Positions 1-12,600 of a DNA stretch of 64,000 bases are shown piece by piece (within the stretch, counting starts at the first letter, position 1; every line of letters begins with the position of its first letter). A program made the position numbers and the translations under genes. The DNA lies in contig JAIUCV010000232.1 in NCBI GenBank assembly GCA_026724425.1, forward strand, positions 186,001 through 250,000, given 5' to 3'. Below the pieces are notes generated by a model. It had not been told where the DNA came from and made no database searches. It saw only the letters and a list, made by a program, of their open reading frames with translations. Source of the DNA: Erythrophleum ivorense. Its lineage: Eukaryota > Streptophyta > Magnoliopsida > Fabales > Fabaceae.

Positions 1-700
1 TTGTATAATTGTGATTAGGAAGCTTTTTTGTTGATTGATTGGTTGGATTAAATATTAAATTTTACACTTTTCTTTAATTCTCCATGTATGCCATGAAGGT
101 GTTCGATGAAATGCATGAGTGAAATTATGAGCTTTATTGTTTGATTTAAAAATTCTTTGAAGTTTGATTAGTTAATTAAACATTTTAGGGTATTAATTTA
201 GTGACTAATTGATCAATTAATCATTCAATTCAAGTGTTCATAGATCTTAATCACAAGAATTAGTAATTTAATGGTAGTTGAGGTCTCAATTAACATCAAA
301 TTGCTAGGTTCTTGAATCTTGAGTGGTAATTCAAGATCATTTGCCAATGGACACAATTAGAAACTCTTAGACCAGAATTAATCACAATTGAATTAGGATA
401 AAGATAGTAGATACCAATGGACGATTCCAAAAATAGTCACAAGACCATCATTCAACCATAATCTATACAATTAGATAGTTAGTCAATTTAATTCAATTTC
501 ATTTTAGATAATTTAAGTCAATCAAACCCCCCTTAGTTTAGAAATTTCTAGGATCCTTTAACATTTAGAAAACCCAATTGAACATTAAATTCTAATTCTA
601 TGGGAGATGACCTAAGTTGTGCCACTAGCTACATATTTAGTTCAACCTAACTTTATTTTGAGAGTTGCGCGACGAGCCTCTCACTATGTTAATGATCCAT
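1..700 (+). repeat. Probable 3' part of a Tat/Athila-type LTR, cut by the window edge
   Basis: The stretch is AT-rich and non-coding. It ends near 600-690 in a block (GGGAGATGACC at 602, then GCGCGACGAGCC near 666) of the kind often seen at the tail of Tat/Athila LTRs just before the internal region. Gag-like coding sequence of a Tat element starts shortly downstream, which fits. No second copy of this LTR was recognised in the window and no clear primer binding site could be named, so the assignment is an inference. Confidence 0.3.
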
Positions 701-794
701 AAAGAACAGTTAAGGAAAAGCAAACAGTTGATGTTTTAGAATAGAAATCTTGAAATGGAAGTCATATTTCTTCTTAGTTTTAAATTCCTTAAAA

Positions 795-1195
795 GAAAAG
801 GAAATCATAAAATCAAAAAGTAAGGAGGAGTACTTGTTCGATATCTCTAAAATTGATTAAATTTTTGACTATTTACTTAAAGATAGGCAAATTAGGCTAC
901 CTAATGGACATACAATTTCATCTACTAAGGAGTTGAAGAACAAAAAATATTATAAGTGGCATTACTCATATATGCATGATACCATTAATTATATTGCTTT
1001 TAGAAACACTATCCAAAAGGCTTTGAAGAATGAGAGATTTAAACTAGCTGAGAAGGGCATAGTTATTATGACAATAGATATAGACCCCTTTCTAGTGATA
1101 TTTATAGGCAAGGTTTTAGCATTAGGTTTACCATGTCTTTTGCCAAAATATATAAGGAAACAACCAATTCAGAAATAATAGAGAGTGAAGGAAAT
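795..1195 (+). pseudogene. Tat retrotransposon gag, C-terminal part
   Basis: Open translation from about 860 to 1178 gives a segment with KDRQIRLPNGH, then YYKWHYSYMHDT and DIDPF. This resembles the gag C-terminus of Tat elements, where a C-x-x-H-type segment precedes a short Asp-Pro-Phe-containing linker. The usual cysteine of the CK(F/W)H motif is tyrosine here. No ATG lies in a suitable place, since the open frame begins at a TTG within older coding sequence. A stop at 1176-1178 ends it and the following linker is riddled with stops. Gag would form the virus-like particle core. The piece is non-functional. Confidence 0.65.
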
Positions 1196-1929
1196 AACAC
1201 TAGAACATAAAAAAATGGCAAACAATTAGTTGTGCAACCCAAGTAATTAAAATCTACCATTCACAAGCCTAGAACTTTTAACAAGCCACAAAGCCCAACA
1301 CAAAAGAAGAAGATAGGGTGTTTGATAGGTTATAGATTCCAAAGGTGGATGAGGAACTAATTCTAAAGGGAAAAAAGTAAGTAGTAGAGTTTAACATTGA
1401 AATATCTACCTTGAGGACAATCATTTGCAATGATGAACAACTGAAACTAAAAAAAAATGATTAAGCTAAAAGTTGATGTAGAGAAGATGTAATGGTTCCT
1501 TAGCACATATGTTGAAAAAAAGTTACAACAACCATTCTAATTAGCTACTTTAACTCATACTTAAAAGAAGAGGAGACAAAGGCAAAGATCTACATAAAAG
1601 CTAAGATAGATACTCAAAATGCTAGGGCGATGCTAAAAGTGTGATTAAAGAAAAGGTGTAAACACCCATAAAGATTGATACACTTAAACTAATATTTATT
1701 CCTAAACCACTAGAGTAGAAAGATATCCTAGAAGAAGATGATCTCTTAGACGAAAATGATGCTAAGACATCTCCAATAGACATTGATGTCATTATCATTA
1801 ACCCAAGTGAATTCTAGGCAAATGCAGGATAGTTAGAAGGCTTATAAGGAGACTTATTCATCAAGGAAGTGGAATGGGCAACCTTGATAAATTATAAAAC
1901 ATTTGAGCTAGCAATAATGTAGTTTGAAA

Positions 1930-2335
1930 AGCCTCCAAGGGCTATGACTAAAAAGCCTCTTTATATTAAAGCGCACATCAATGGTAGGCTAGTCATTAGA
2001 GTATTCATTTGCAGAAGAGCTATGTTGAATATAATGCCAATTAGCATGTTAAAGAAGTTGGGAAAACCAAGGTAGATCTGATTAATACTAACATGAAGAT
2101 GACAAATTTCACGAGGGAAGCAATAATTGTTATTGGAATAATAGTCACCAATATAATAAGGGGGTCTAAAATAGCTAGTTTGGCATCCTTTGTTGTGGAT
2201 GGTAGACCTACATATTTAGTGCTATTAAGCAAGGATTGGATTTATTCTAGTTAATGCATTCCATCAATAGCTTATGTCTTGGGAAGGTGACAAAGTCAAA
2301 GTAGTATTGGCTGACAAAAATCTATTTGAAGTTAA
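1930..2335 (+). pseudogene. Tat retrotransposon aspartic protease
   Basis: Translation from about 1954 shows KPLYIKAHINGRLVIRVFI followed by a LNIMPISMLKKLGK segment, then after a frame change VDGRPTYLVLLSKDWI. This is the retropepsin-like domain that lies between gag and RT in Tat elements, where it processes the polyprotein. The catalytic triplet, normally Asp-Gly-Gly in this lineage, reads Cys-Arg-Arg at about 2010-2020. The active site is therefore lost. A frame change near 2070 and stops further downstream confirm decay. Confidence 0.7.
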
Positions 2336-2819
2336 TGTAAAGATGGTAGAAGCCATATTTTATTCACTACATATAAGGCCCATCAAATTATCAAAGAATT
2401 ATGAAGAAAGATCCTTGGAATTTACAACCTTACTTCTCAAGGTTTTAAGATAAAAATCCAAGTTGATAAAGCTAACCCACAACCTTTTACATTAATAATT
2501 TATGGACCAACAATGTAAAGTTGTTAGAGATGTCCTACCTTGGGTAGCCTTGTTTATAGCTAAGGGCAGGATTGAACAATTAGCCTTTGATATGCTAGAG
2601 GAAGAGCAATATAATCTGAAATCTTTAACAAGCCAAGCATTAGAAGAAGAGTTCAAGTTCCCAATCAAGAAACAAGTTCTCAACTTTGAGGCTCAAGATC
2701 CTTTAATTGACATCAACTTAAATACTAATGAAAAGCCTAAGTTAAAGAGACCAAAATCAATTGATTGATCTTATAAAATAATATCAAGATTGTTTTGTTT
2801 AAAAGTACCATGAAATCCC

Positions 2820-3480
2820 TAGGTTATCCAAATTGTCTATTGAGCATAAATTGCCAAATAAAAAAGGGATCTAACCACATAAGCTGCCAGCTAGAAGGTT
2901 CAATACAAAACTACTACCAAAAATTAAGAAAGAAATAAAGAGACTGCTAAAGATAGGAGTTACACATACATCTAGGTATATGAAGTGGCTTTCAAACATA
3001 GTTCTTGTCATAATGAAGAATAAGCAAGTCAATATTGGCATAGACTTTTAGAACTTGAACCTGTCTACCTCCAAAGATGAATATGTCATGCCAATAGTGG
3101 ATATATTGATTGATGTAATAGCCAATCATGAAAATTTTACCTTTGTGGATGGATATTTAAGCCATAATCAAATTTTCCTAGCCAAAGAAGATATTCGTGA
3201 GTCGTCATTCCATTGCCCTTGTGTGTTAGGTATTTATGAATGGCTTGTTATACCATTTGGTTAAAAAATGTAGGTGCTATGTATCCGTGGGAAATGAATG
3301 CTATTTCCACAAAATAATTGGTAAAAGTATGGAAGTTTATATAGATGATGTAATGATAAAATCTAAAAGGTTTGATGAACATTTGGCTAACATGGAGCAA
3401 GCATTCGAGAGGATGAGATTTTATAATTTAAAGATAAATTTGGCTAAATGTTCATTTAGAGTTTAAGCTAGAGACTTCTT
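2820..3480 (+). pseudogene. Tat retrotransposon reverse transcriptase
   Basis: This domain copies element RNA into DNA. The segment 3055-3264 contains MPIVDILIDVIANHENFTF, VDGYLSHNQIFLAKED and YEWLVIPFG, which are RT blocks of Ty3/gypsy elements. The following ORF (3236-3466) continues in a different frame and carries the catalytic tetrad YIDD at about 3340-3351, followed by KSKRFDEHL and the conserved NLAKCSF segment. A frameshift lies between 3236 and 3264, and a stop follows the Pro-Phe-Gly block. The catalytic aspartates survive, but the protein cannot be made in one piece. Confidence 0.85.
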
Positions 3481-3539
3481 TGGTTGTAGTGTACCTTAGC
3501 AAGGAATTGAAGTAGATAGAAACAAAGCCAAGATAGTTT

Positions 3540-4130
3540 TAAAGGCAAAACAATCACAAAATAAGAAAGAGTTACAGAGCTTAACTGGTAAGATAAACTT
3601 CCTAGAAAGGCTTATTGCCAACTCACTTAGGAAATTAAAATCCTTCTCACTCTTACTAAAGTTGAAAAATGCTAATGAATTAATTTAGGGAGAAGAATAG
3701 CAATTAGTTTTTGAACAAATCAAGAAAAGTTTAGCTGACCCACTAGTCTCGTTACCTCTTATGCCAGATAAACCATTGAAGCTCCTTATCTCAATTGCTA
3801 AGGAATCTATCAATTTGCTTCTTGCACAAGATGTCAAAGATGGAACCAAAAGAGCTATTTACTATCTTTGTTGATTGTTAAATAATGTTGAAACTAAATA
3901 TACTCTTATGGAAAAACTATATCTTTCTATGCATCATGCAAGCACAAAACTTGAATATTATGTTTTACCTAAAATTTTTTTAATTATGTGCAAAATTGAA
4001 ATAGTAAAATAGTTACTTAATAGGCCTATCTTACAATAAAGATTAATGAACTAGGCCATTAAGTTGAATGCTTTTGCTTTTAAAAATATATTCCACTTAG
4101 GGCTGTCAAAGGACATGCCTTAGTTGATTT
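3540..4130 (+). pseudogene. Tat retrotransposon RNase H (first domain)
   Basis: Downstream of RT and in the order expected for Ty3/gypsy pol, translation gives a FLERLIANS-type connection segment, then LPLMPDKPLKLLISIAKESI and RAIYYLC, followed by a TKYTLMEKL block and LEYYVLPKIF. These match the order of the RNase H domain that removes RNA from the RNA-DNA hybrid. Several stops interrupt it, for example after YYLC and in the stretch near 4010-4060. Confidence 0.65.
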
Positions 4131-4700
4131 TTTAGCTCAAAATTCATGTATTGATATTAAAGATCCTTTAGTAGAAGCAAACAATTATGTGTAACTTAAA
4201 TTATGGGTATTAGTATTTGATGGATCCAAAATTCAAAAAGCTCTTGGAGCAGGAGTTATCACTGACTTAATAGGTCAAATTGGGAAATTTATGTTCCAAT
4301 TGAAACCAAGTCATTCAAACAATTAAGCTAAGTATAAGACCTTGATTATTGGGTCAAATTGTTGATATCCATGAAGGCTCAGTTCATTTAGATAATGGGA
4401 GATTATTAGTTAGTCATCAAATAACTTACTAGAGAGTATAACTACAATAATTCAAACTTATCATATTATTATGAAATAGTGCTTTGTCAATATAATAATT
4501 ATGTATATAAAATGAGCTTTTAGATTCAAACCTATGGAATTTGAAAGAGATTAGGAAATCCTTTAAACATATAAAGTTGCAGCTATTGATCAACAACTTG
4601 TTGCTGGCAATTGGAAAATAGAATTAATTGGCTATCTATAATAATTTCAAGCTCGTACAAAAGCCCTAAGATATGCTAAATAGATGATGAGTTATACAAA
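4130..4700 (+). pseudogene. Second RNase H-like domain of the Tat element
   Basis: A segment beginning ALVDFLAQN (about 4110-4140) is followed near 4200-4290 by LWVLVFDGSKIQKALGAGVI. The FDGS block with a Gly-Ala-Gly turn is the start of an additional RNase H fold found only in Tat/Ogre elements. It places this relic in Tat rather than Athila. Later parts of the domain (4300-4620) show many stops and are only partly recognisable. Confidence 0.6.
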
Positions 4701-4839
4701 GGGGGTAGAAGGCCTGTTGTAGAAATATTTGGGCAAAATGGAAGCTAAGATTCATGGGATAAGTTACTCAAAGAGGTTGCAGGTCCCATAGATTGAAACC
4801 CAAGATAAGATGGTTGATTCATAAACATGGCTATTATTA

Positions 4840-5560
4840 ACTATCAATAATAGTTGATTTTTTCAAATATGTTAAAGGCTGTGAAACTTGTCAATTGTAT
4901 GGTCCTATTTAGAGATTGTTGGCTAATGAATTACATCAATTTATCAAATTATAGCCATTCAAAGGTTGTGTTATGGATTTGATAGATAACATTATTCTTC
5001 CTTTATCTAATTGGCACACCTTCATTACTATAGCAACATATTGCTTTATGAAATGTGTCAAGGGATAGCCAATGGTGAATGTTATGCAAGTAGATGTGAT
5101 CAGATTTATTCATCAATAAATCATCCACAAATTTAGCATTCCTCAAACTATAACAACTTATGAATGTACATTGTTCAAGGAGGATAAAATGGTGGCCTTT
5201 ACTTAAGAATATGGTATTCAAATGATCAATTCAACTCCATATTATACTTAAGCCAATGGGTAAGTTAAGGCTACCAACAAAATCCTAATTGTTATGATTA
5301 AAAAAGCTTTAGAAGATAAGCCTAGAAGATGGCATAAAGTCCTATCTAAATTACTTTAAACATAAAATGCTAGGTGTACTATGATTGATCTTACTTCATT
5401 TTAGCACACCTATGGCTAAGATGTTATTTTGTCTCTTGAGATAATTGTAAAATCTCTAAGCAAAATGATTTAAAACCAGATCAATATCACTAGTCTTTGC
5501 ACATGGAATTAGAATTAGTAGATAAAGATTGACTAATGGCCCTTGATAATATTTAGAGAA
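4840..5560 (+). pseudogene. Tat retrotransposon integrase
   Basis: A zinc-binding remnant (KYVKGCETCQLYG) is followed by the integrase core. The first catalytic Asp is present in MDLIDN (about 4975). The block that should hold the second Asp reads TYECTLFKED, so that Asp is lost. The block that should hold the catalytic Glu reads VKATNKIL, so Glu has become Lys by a G-to-A change. In YT*ANG*V (about 5245-5266) two glutamine codons have become TAA. No chromodomain was seen, which fits Tat. Confidence 0.75.
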
Positions 5561-5929
5561 ATAAAATAAAAGTAGCAACAGTATATAACAAGTGAATTAA
5601 ACAAAATGTTTGCTGAAGGAGGCCTAATTTGGAATATCATTCTATTGATTGGTACTAAAGACCTTAAATTTGGCAAATAGTCACTAAACTGGGAAACCTT
5701 TTTTATTGTAAGCTAAGTTTTTTGTCGTGGTGCTTATCAACTAATTAACATGAGGAGAAGAATTAAATAAAAACATTAATGGAAAATATTTAAAGCTTTA
5801 TTACCCCTCTATTTAGGAAGGCATTTAAGATGTAAGTCCTTAAGGATAGCTACAAGCTAGTTACTTATCTTTTATCCAATAAAACCAAAAAAAAAAAAAT
5901 CACAAAAAGGCAAACAAGAAATCAAAACC

Positions 5930-8886
5930 TACTAAGCTTGGTCTTAGGTAGTAGCAGGAGGAGGAGGAATTATTGTCAAGGGCACAACTTCTTTGGTAGT
6001 AGTTGATGTTCTAAATATGGTAGCTTGACTTGGAGAAGCAAAAGTCATCTCAGCACTCATCTTGACCATTTAATAAACTTTCACCTTAGTTAATAAACTT
6101 TTACATTCCAATATTTATTGGCTTTAGCCAAGCCCTTTTCACTTGGTATTAGGTCTCCTTCTAGTATCTCTTTCTATTACAATAGGTATTCAATCTCAAA
6201 ATTAATGTAGTAGTCTGATTATATAATTTAACTTAGATTCTAAACATGATTTCAATTGAGCTAAAATGCTTGTCAACTGAGGCTAGAGGGTAGTGATTTC
6301 ATCTTGGATCTTAAGGAGCTCAGTGGGTTCGTTGAGCCTAGCTGCAATATGAATCTATTCCAATAGGTTAGATTGGTAGTCTTCTTCTATGACTTTATAC
6401 AAAGTCTAGAAGAAAGACTTCTTAACCTATAAATCAATCAGTCGCACTAGATCTTTGGCATTAACATTGCTATGTTCCTTGTTTGCTTTATTGGGAAAAG
6501 AAATGTCACTTAGCAAAAAAGCCATTTTATTGTAAGCTGCCTTAATAGAAGGTGCTAATCTAGAAGAATCAACCAGTTTGACAATATGGATCATAGAAAG
6601 GTTTAAGGTAGGCATAATTTTTGGATTGTTAGGAAAGTATCCATAAGGATGGGTCTTAATAAACTCTTTAAGCATAGGAAACGTTGAGGAGCCATCAATC
6701 TTAGAGCTAGAGATTGAGGTTTTGACATACTAATTCAAGATTTCATTTAAAAGGTTAGAAATCAGATTAACTTAGACCTTAAATGAAGAGTTTGTGGAAG
6801 TCTAGTAGCAAATTAAACTACTATAGTTAGAGAGGCTTGAAATGTTTTAGTAACAAATTGAATCAACTAGGGTGGTAAAGCTAGAGGCATTTTTATAGTA
6901 GATTAAATTGTTTTGGTTGGTGAAATTTTAGGTGGATTCAAAGAAAGGTGGAGTTTTGCTTTCTTCTATATAAAAAAATGATAAAATATTAGCCAGACAG
7001 CAAGGTAGAATCAAATTCTATAAATTCAACTACAAACCAAATTTACTTTAGCATAATTATCAAGTTTAGATAGTGGGCTTTGGGGTTTAGAAGCTACAAA
7101 TAGAGTAGAGACAATTACAATGGCGAATTATCTAGTTTGTCTTCTGAAAGTGCTAGCTAAAATTCCTCCAAGCAAGTATTTTAATAATTTTAAATCCACT
7201 ATAGGAGGAGTTGTTTTTCCAGCATAAAACAAAAATGAAAAGTTAAAAGCTATCACTATTGTTCTATTGAAGTAATATAATTAGCTTATTACCTTTCGTA
7301 GAAGAGTGGATGGTGTGAGAAAAAGATAGATCCTTTTTCTTTCAAGAGATTGATCAAAATGTTCATCGATTAATCTTGTTAAATAACTGGGAAGGTGGTA
7401 GGAAAATAATATAAAAGAACATGGGCCACCAATCATCAAATTCTGAGGTTTTACGAGGTTGAGCAGAAAATAGAAAAAACTTGAAATTGTTAAGTTTCTT
7501 AAAGTTAGCCATGTTTAGTTACACAATAGCAATAAAGGAGAGGGTAGGCCTATTAGAATAAGTAGCCAAAAAATCAAAGGGCATTAGGATACCTTGGGAC
7601 AAACCAAATTAATAAGCAAAACATAAACTAATGTGAGGTTCAACATATACTTTGTTATAATGGGTAATGAATTTTACCCCACAAAATAAATCTAGAGTCA
7701 ATAAAAGGCTACTCCATCTTACAACCACATCTTATAGCACTTGGGGGTTAGAGTTGTTAAGTATATTAACTCAAAACCAAGCAAAGCCATATTTCTTTTG
7801 CTTAAAAGTAAATAAATCAAAAGAGCTACAATATTATACGTTAAATAACTTTTTAACAACTTTAAAAGAAAATAGTTTGAAGGCAAGTATTAATTGAAGG
7901 ACTTGTCTAAAAATGAAAGGGTTATCTAGTTTCTCAGCATCAGTAAAGCTAGTAGAGACAAATTTTAAGAAATATTTGAAAATCCTCAAAGAAAGAAACC
8001 ATGGTGGTCCTGGAATGGATTTAATGTCTTTACCAGTTTGTAAGCACTCAATAATAATAAATAGACTTCTATACAACAAAGATAAAAAATAGAGGTGCTA
8101 AGGCTAAAATCTTACCTGAGGCTATAACAACTAATAATATAAATATTTAAAAACTATGGCCAACAAGTTAGTGCAAATAAAATATTTACAGAGCTAAAAT
8201 AACAAGAAAGCATGGTGTTTAAAGTTAGAAACAAGACCTTTAGACTTCTCATTGGCTGCCATCAAAGCTTAATAACAAGTAGATGTTTTGGAAAAGTTAT
8301 TCTCCAAGTTGTCATTTATTGAGCTGAAAAGAGTGAAAAGCTCATCCTTATCAATCGGTAGGCTAGTAATGGCCACCACACCTAAAAGAGTGGGGCTTAT
8401 TATGGTAAGAGGAAAGATGAACCCATTCATAACAATTAGCTAAAAGTTGAAGAATCTGAAAAGAAGTTCAACATTAGAGGGTATATCCTGCTTAGACATT
8501 ATAATAAGATTGAAAATACTCCATCTTTTCTAATCACCTCTTCTCTTTTTTCATGACTTTATTAAACTAGCTAATATAAGTTTTTTTTGGCTAAAAACAA
8601 AAAGCAAAAAGGCTTTTGGCAATTAAGAATCAACCAGAATTTATTGGTAAGAATAAACCCTTAGGATGGATAAAATGGTCTAGCATTAGTTTAACTTAAG
8701 CCAAATTCAAAAGTGAAGAAACAAGCATAAAGGTATGATGCTGAGGCAGATATGGAGTTAAGGCAGTAGGGTCCACAACTTTCTTAAGCTTGGGAGGTGA
8801 ATTGGTCGGCTAAAAAAAGGTCATTATTCAATGAAGCCACCATTAAAAGAATACTCTTGATTTTGAGAATCAAATACTGAAGACAT
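5930..8886 (-). pseudogene. Large antisense ORF of the Tat element, plant-mobile-domain-like
   Basis: Read on the minus strand, a long decayed frame starts at an ATG at 8886 (MSSVFDSQNQEY) and can be followed with frame changes and stops to about 5930. Recognisable stretches include VVAITSLPIDKDELFTLF (about 8370), a PGPPWFLSLRIFKYF block (7960-8010), RPTLSFIAIV then a DDWWPMFFY block (7400-7550), a helical Leu-rich segment (6300-6660) and a Pro-rich tail (about 5950-6050). Some Tat elements carry an extra antisense gene between integrase and the 3' LTR. The Pro-Trp-Phe and paired-Trp blocks recall the plant mobile domain (aminotransferase-like) proteins. Family membership is judged from memory and the product is certainly broken. 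Confidence 0.5.
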
Positions 8887-9635
8887 GATTAAGGTAAAAG
8901 TGAGAAGGAAAAAAGCACAATGGTGAAAGAGGACAAAGGCTACATTTGCTTGGTGAAAAGTGCAGTAAAAGAAAGTAAAGATTTACTTTTATAAAAGATT
9001 TTGACAGCTTGTTGAGAAAACCAAGTAACAAAAACAAAGTATAAAGCAATCAAATTCCACCATGAGTTAATGATCAAGTAAATTCAAATTTTAAAGTTCA
9101 AATACATCATTTTTGCTTCTTATCATCATTGTCATTGGCTAAAAAGATGTAGGAAGTAAAATGTCAATGCTAAGAGTAAATGAGCTAGACTAATTTTTAG
9201 GCCTATGATTTGGACTAAACTATTGGAGGATATTAACTAGATTGTGTTATGTTTGGTAACAAGAGCATTGAATTGGGCTTGAGGCTAAAATATATCCAAT
9301 TCCAGAGCAAACAATAGTAAGTGATGCACTATTTTAGTAAAATATTTGGTAAAATATTTTAGGCTAATTTTGAACCAGACAACAGGTTAGTTCAATTGGA
9401 CAGTCTAATCTGGTTTTAAGTACTATGCATGCAAGTAAACTGTAAAAAGATATTTAGGTGTTCCCAAGCCACTTTTAGCTAATTAACCACTTTCCTACAA
9501 ATTAAAGATTAAACCTATCAAATATTTTGAATTTTTTTGGCATAAATCACTACTCAAATTGTTGGCTATAATTTTATATTATTGCTAATATTGGTTAAAA
9601 AATTAGGAAGAGTGGCTGATAGTTTAAGTGGGGTT
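8887..9635. other. Non-coding 3' flank of the Tat element, possibly upstream part of its 3' LTR
   Basis: No ORF or RNA gene is seen. The stretch continues beyond the solo LTR into 13107-13250, where a TATAAATA box lies at about 13119. Joined across the insertion, this reads like an LTR promoter, so the Tat 3' LTR may start in this interval. Its start was not located. Confidence 0.3.
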
Positions 9636-9640
9636 AATAG

Positions 9641-12600
9641 TGTAACGTCTGGTTTTTCTTAAAATGTTAGAAATGGACCAGTTATAAAAAGAAGTCCCCG
9701 AAAGAGGAAGATTTGATGCCAAAAAAAAATTAAAATAAAATTCTAAATAATAGAAAATGAGGATCTAAAATTTAAGATGCCCAAAAACTAAAGTCAGAGT
9801 AGCTTAATAAAATCTGGCAAAAGGTAGTGACATTTTCATAATTTTGAGCACTTTTTAGAAAACTCAAAGAAGAGATTTTTAAATGAAAAAAAATTAAGTT
9901 TCATGGAGTTCTCAAAGGCTCTAAAAATCATAAGAACCCTTAGAATTGTTCAAGCCCTCCTATTTACGTTTTAGAGCATTGGTAGACCCAAACTTTAACC
10001 AGTCTATTCGGGAACATTTTAAATCCAATTTGACCAAAACTAAAGGCATTTTATAAGTTGAAAAACCTAAATTTTATGATGGAAAAGATAATTCTAAAAA
10101 AAATTAAAATGAACCTAAATAGAAAGAGCTAAGAAAAGGGGACATAAAAGGGATTTTAAAAAGTCTTAAATGAGCCTCTTGCCTTTATATAACATGTCCC
10201 TCTCCTATTCTCCACTTAACCAACCTATTTTCTATCCCAAACCAAAGGAGAGACTAGTAGAGAAGGGCACACAAGAGGAGGGGAAAAAGAAGAAGAAAAG
10301 CTTGGAAAAAAGGTAAGAAAATCATGGAATTTCATGCCCTTTCTTCACTAATATTATTCTCCTCCTTCTCCTTTCTTTTCCTATGGGTCTCATGATTGAT
10401 TTGGGGCTATTTTGGGATTGGTTCAATAGGAGAAATTTAGAATTTGAAGGAGAAGTTTGAAGCATATGGAAGAGCTCTTGAAAAGCTTTGAAACCAAGGT
10501 AAGAACCATAGCTTTCCTTGCATCTTTTTGCTTGTTCTTCCTTAAGTGAGTTTCGTCCTAGTATAGCCCATCTAATAGGAGATGAATTCTAAACAAACCA
10601 AGCAAGGAACAAGGGTTTTAGAGTGTGAGAATTAAGGATATGCAATTGGAATTGAAAAGGAAGCATTAGAAATCAAGTTACAAAACCTAGGGATTTAGTT
10701 GCACCTTGGTAGATATAAAGCTTCCTAATGATAATTTTAGTTGTCTAAGAGTGTGTATAGGTTCTTAAAATAACTAGGAAGCCTCATATATGCCAACTCT
10801 CTAAAGAAAATTTACAAAAATCCATGGGTCTTCTTCCTTGCATATGTCTTGGCCAAGAGCTCTCCATGCACTTAGGGAGAGTTTTAATTCATTCTAAGGC
10901 TAAAAAAGGACTAAATATGATAGATGAACAACAAAGGAAGTATTGGAATAAATTTAGAAAGTATGGTTTGTGAGATAGACGTTTAGGCTCCATTTTAAAA
11001 CATAAAGAAGCAACTTGTATCTGGGTTCCTTAAAATAAATTTGTGATTACTCTAATGAGTCTAAACGGAGTTAAGAGACTTAGATAAAAGGACAAAGTGG
11101 AGCCAAGATCATAAATTCTAATAATTGCTTCATTGTGTCTTGTATAGAACCATAATTCTGTCTTGGAACAAAGTAGTTTTACATAGAGTTTGTAAAAAGC
11201 TAAAGCTTACTCTAATGATTGAAATATGTCTCATTTGATATGTCTAGGCCAAGAGAAGCAAGTGCCACCTAGTTGTATGTGCTTGGTCGAAAAGGAGAAG
11301 AAGAACTAAAGAGAAAAGTTTATGTTCTTGCTTCAAGGTAGCTCTCTAACTTTTCTCACATGCATGGTTTGGATGTTTACTTATCTTTGAGTACTTGCAT
11401 ATATGTTTGAACTATGAAATATGTTTCTAGTCATTGCTTACATGTTATGGTATCATTATGTTTCTTGAAAAATTTCTATACATGCTAAGTGGTTTGAATG
11501 GGGATGGTTATGCTAAAAATCCCTTAGCATAAGTGAGGATGATATAAAATTCTTTAAGAATGGGTGAGACAAAGCCAAAAGTCTTAAGAAAGGTGAGAGT
11601 TAGTCAAAAGTCCCTTGAAAGTGGATGAGGCAAATCCAAAAGTCTCAAAGAAATTGGATAAGGCTAGACCAATGCGCTTAAGAGTCTATGTTTGGTATGT
11701 ATGAATTCATATGCCAAGGAAAATGCTTTATGTATGTTCACTAGTAGCTTAAATGTCATACATATATTTTTTGACATGAATTTACATCCATTATGTATGT
11801 TTGAAAGGTTTAAAAGCTATTAGGATTATTTGAATCTCACTTTTTCCCTATATATATCTTACCATGTCTAGGTGAGCCCAGTAGACCAAAAAATGAAGGC
11901 CAATCATCTTTAGAAGAAAGACTTTGACAAAAGGATAGATAATTAAACATTTTGATAACATTTTGACGTTAATCTTTGTAACTACATGATGTATGTATAG
12001 TGTAAACATTTGAACATGTTCAAATTTATGTAAATATGATGTATGCATCAATGTGGAAGCCAAATGAATGAATGAATGAGTTTTTGCCACTTATGAGTCT
12101 TTATGTGTATGTGTATGAATGCAAGTGGCAAGATGAGAATGAGCTCCATGATAATGTAAGCCAATTGGCATGCTTCTATAAGTTGTAATTATGCTTTTAG
12201 ATTTACCCAAGTGGTTATGGAAAGATGAGAAGAGCATTTGGTGCCTTTTTGTCTCATTATGGACTTCAAAATTAACCATTTCTTGAGTTGAACCAAAGTC
12301 TAACCAAATGAATGATTTTTTGTAGGAAATTTGGCCAGCAAGTAGGTCTCATCTAGGTCATTTCATAGAATTAAAGAGCACTCAATTTGAAACTCTAGAG
12401 AATTTATTATAATTTTTCAAAGTTGGCTAAATTATGTAGAAATGGTATGGGTACTATTCATATGGTCAGTTTGCTTCTCTATATCACATATGGGACAAAT
12501 GAAGTCCAATGTTTATAAATTTTTACAAGCATAAACTAGACATAATAACTTTACATAGTGACTAAGATCTTCTTATTTGGAGCTTTGTAGAGGGAGAACC

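Larger units (their letters stand above)
717..5660 (+). mobile_element. Decayed Tat-lineage Ty3/gypsy retrotransposon, internal gag-pol region
   Basis: Conceptual translation of the plus strand, with frame changes and many stops, gives in order a gag C-terminus, an aspartic protease, reverse transcriptase, a first RNase H, a second RNase H-like domain and integrase. A second RNase H between the usual RNase H and integrase is the hallmark of the Tat/Ogre group. The element cannot encode a working product: the protease aspartate and two integrase catalytic residues are gone, and stops occur every few dozen codons. Many stops sit at glutamine codons (CAA to TAA), as in the integrase near 5250-5265. 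The N-terminal part of gag is missing or unrecognisable. Confidence 0.85.
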
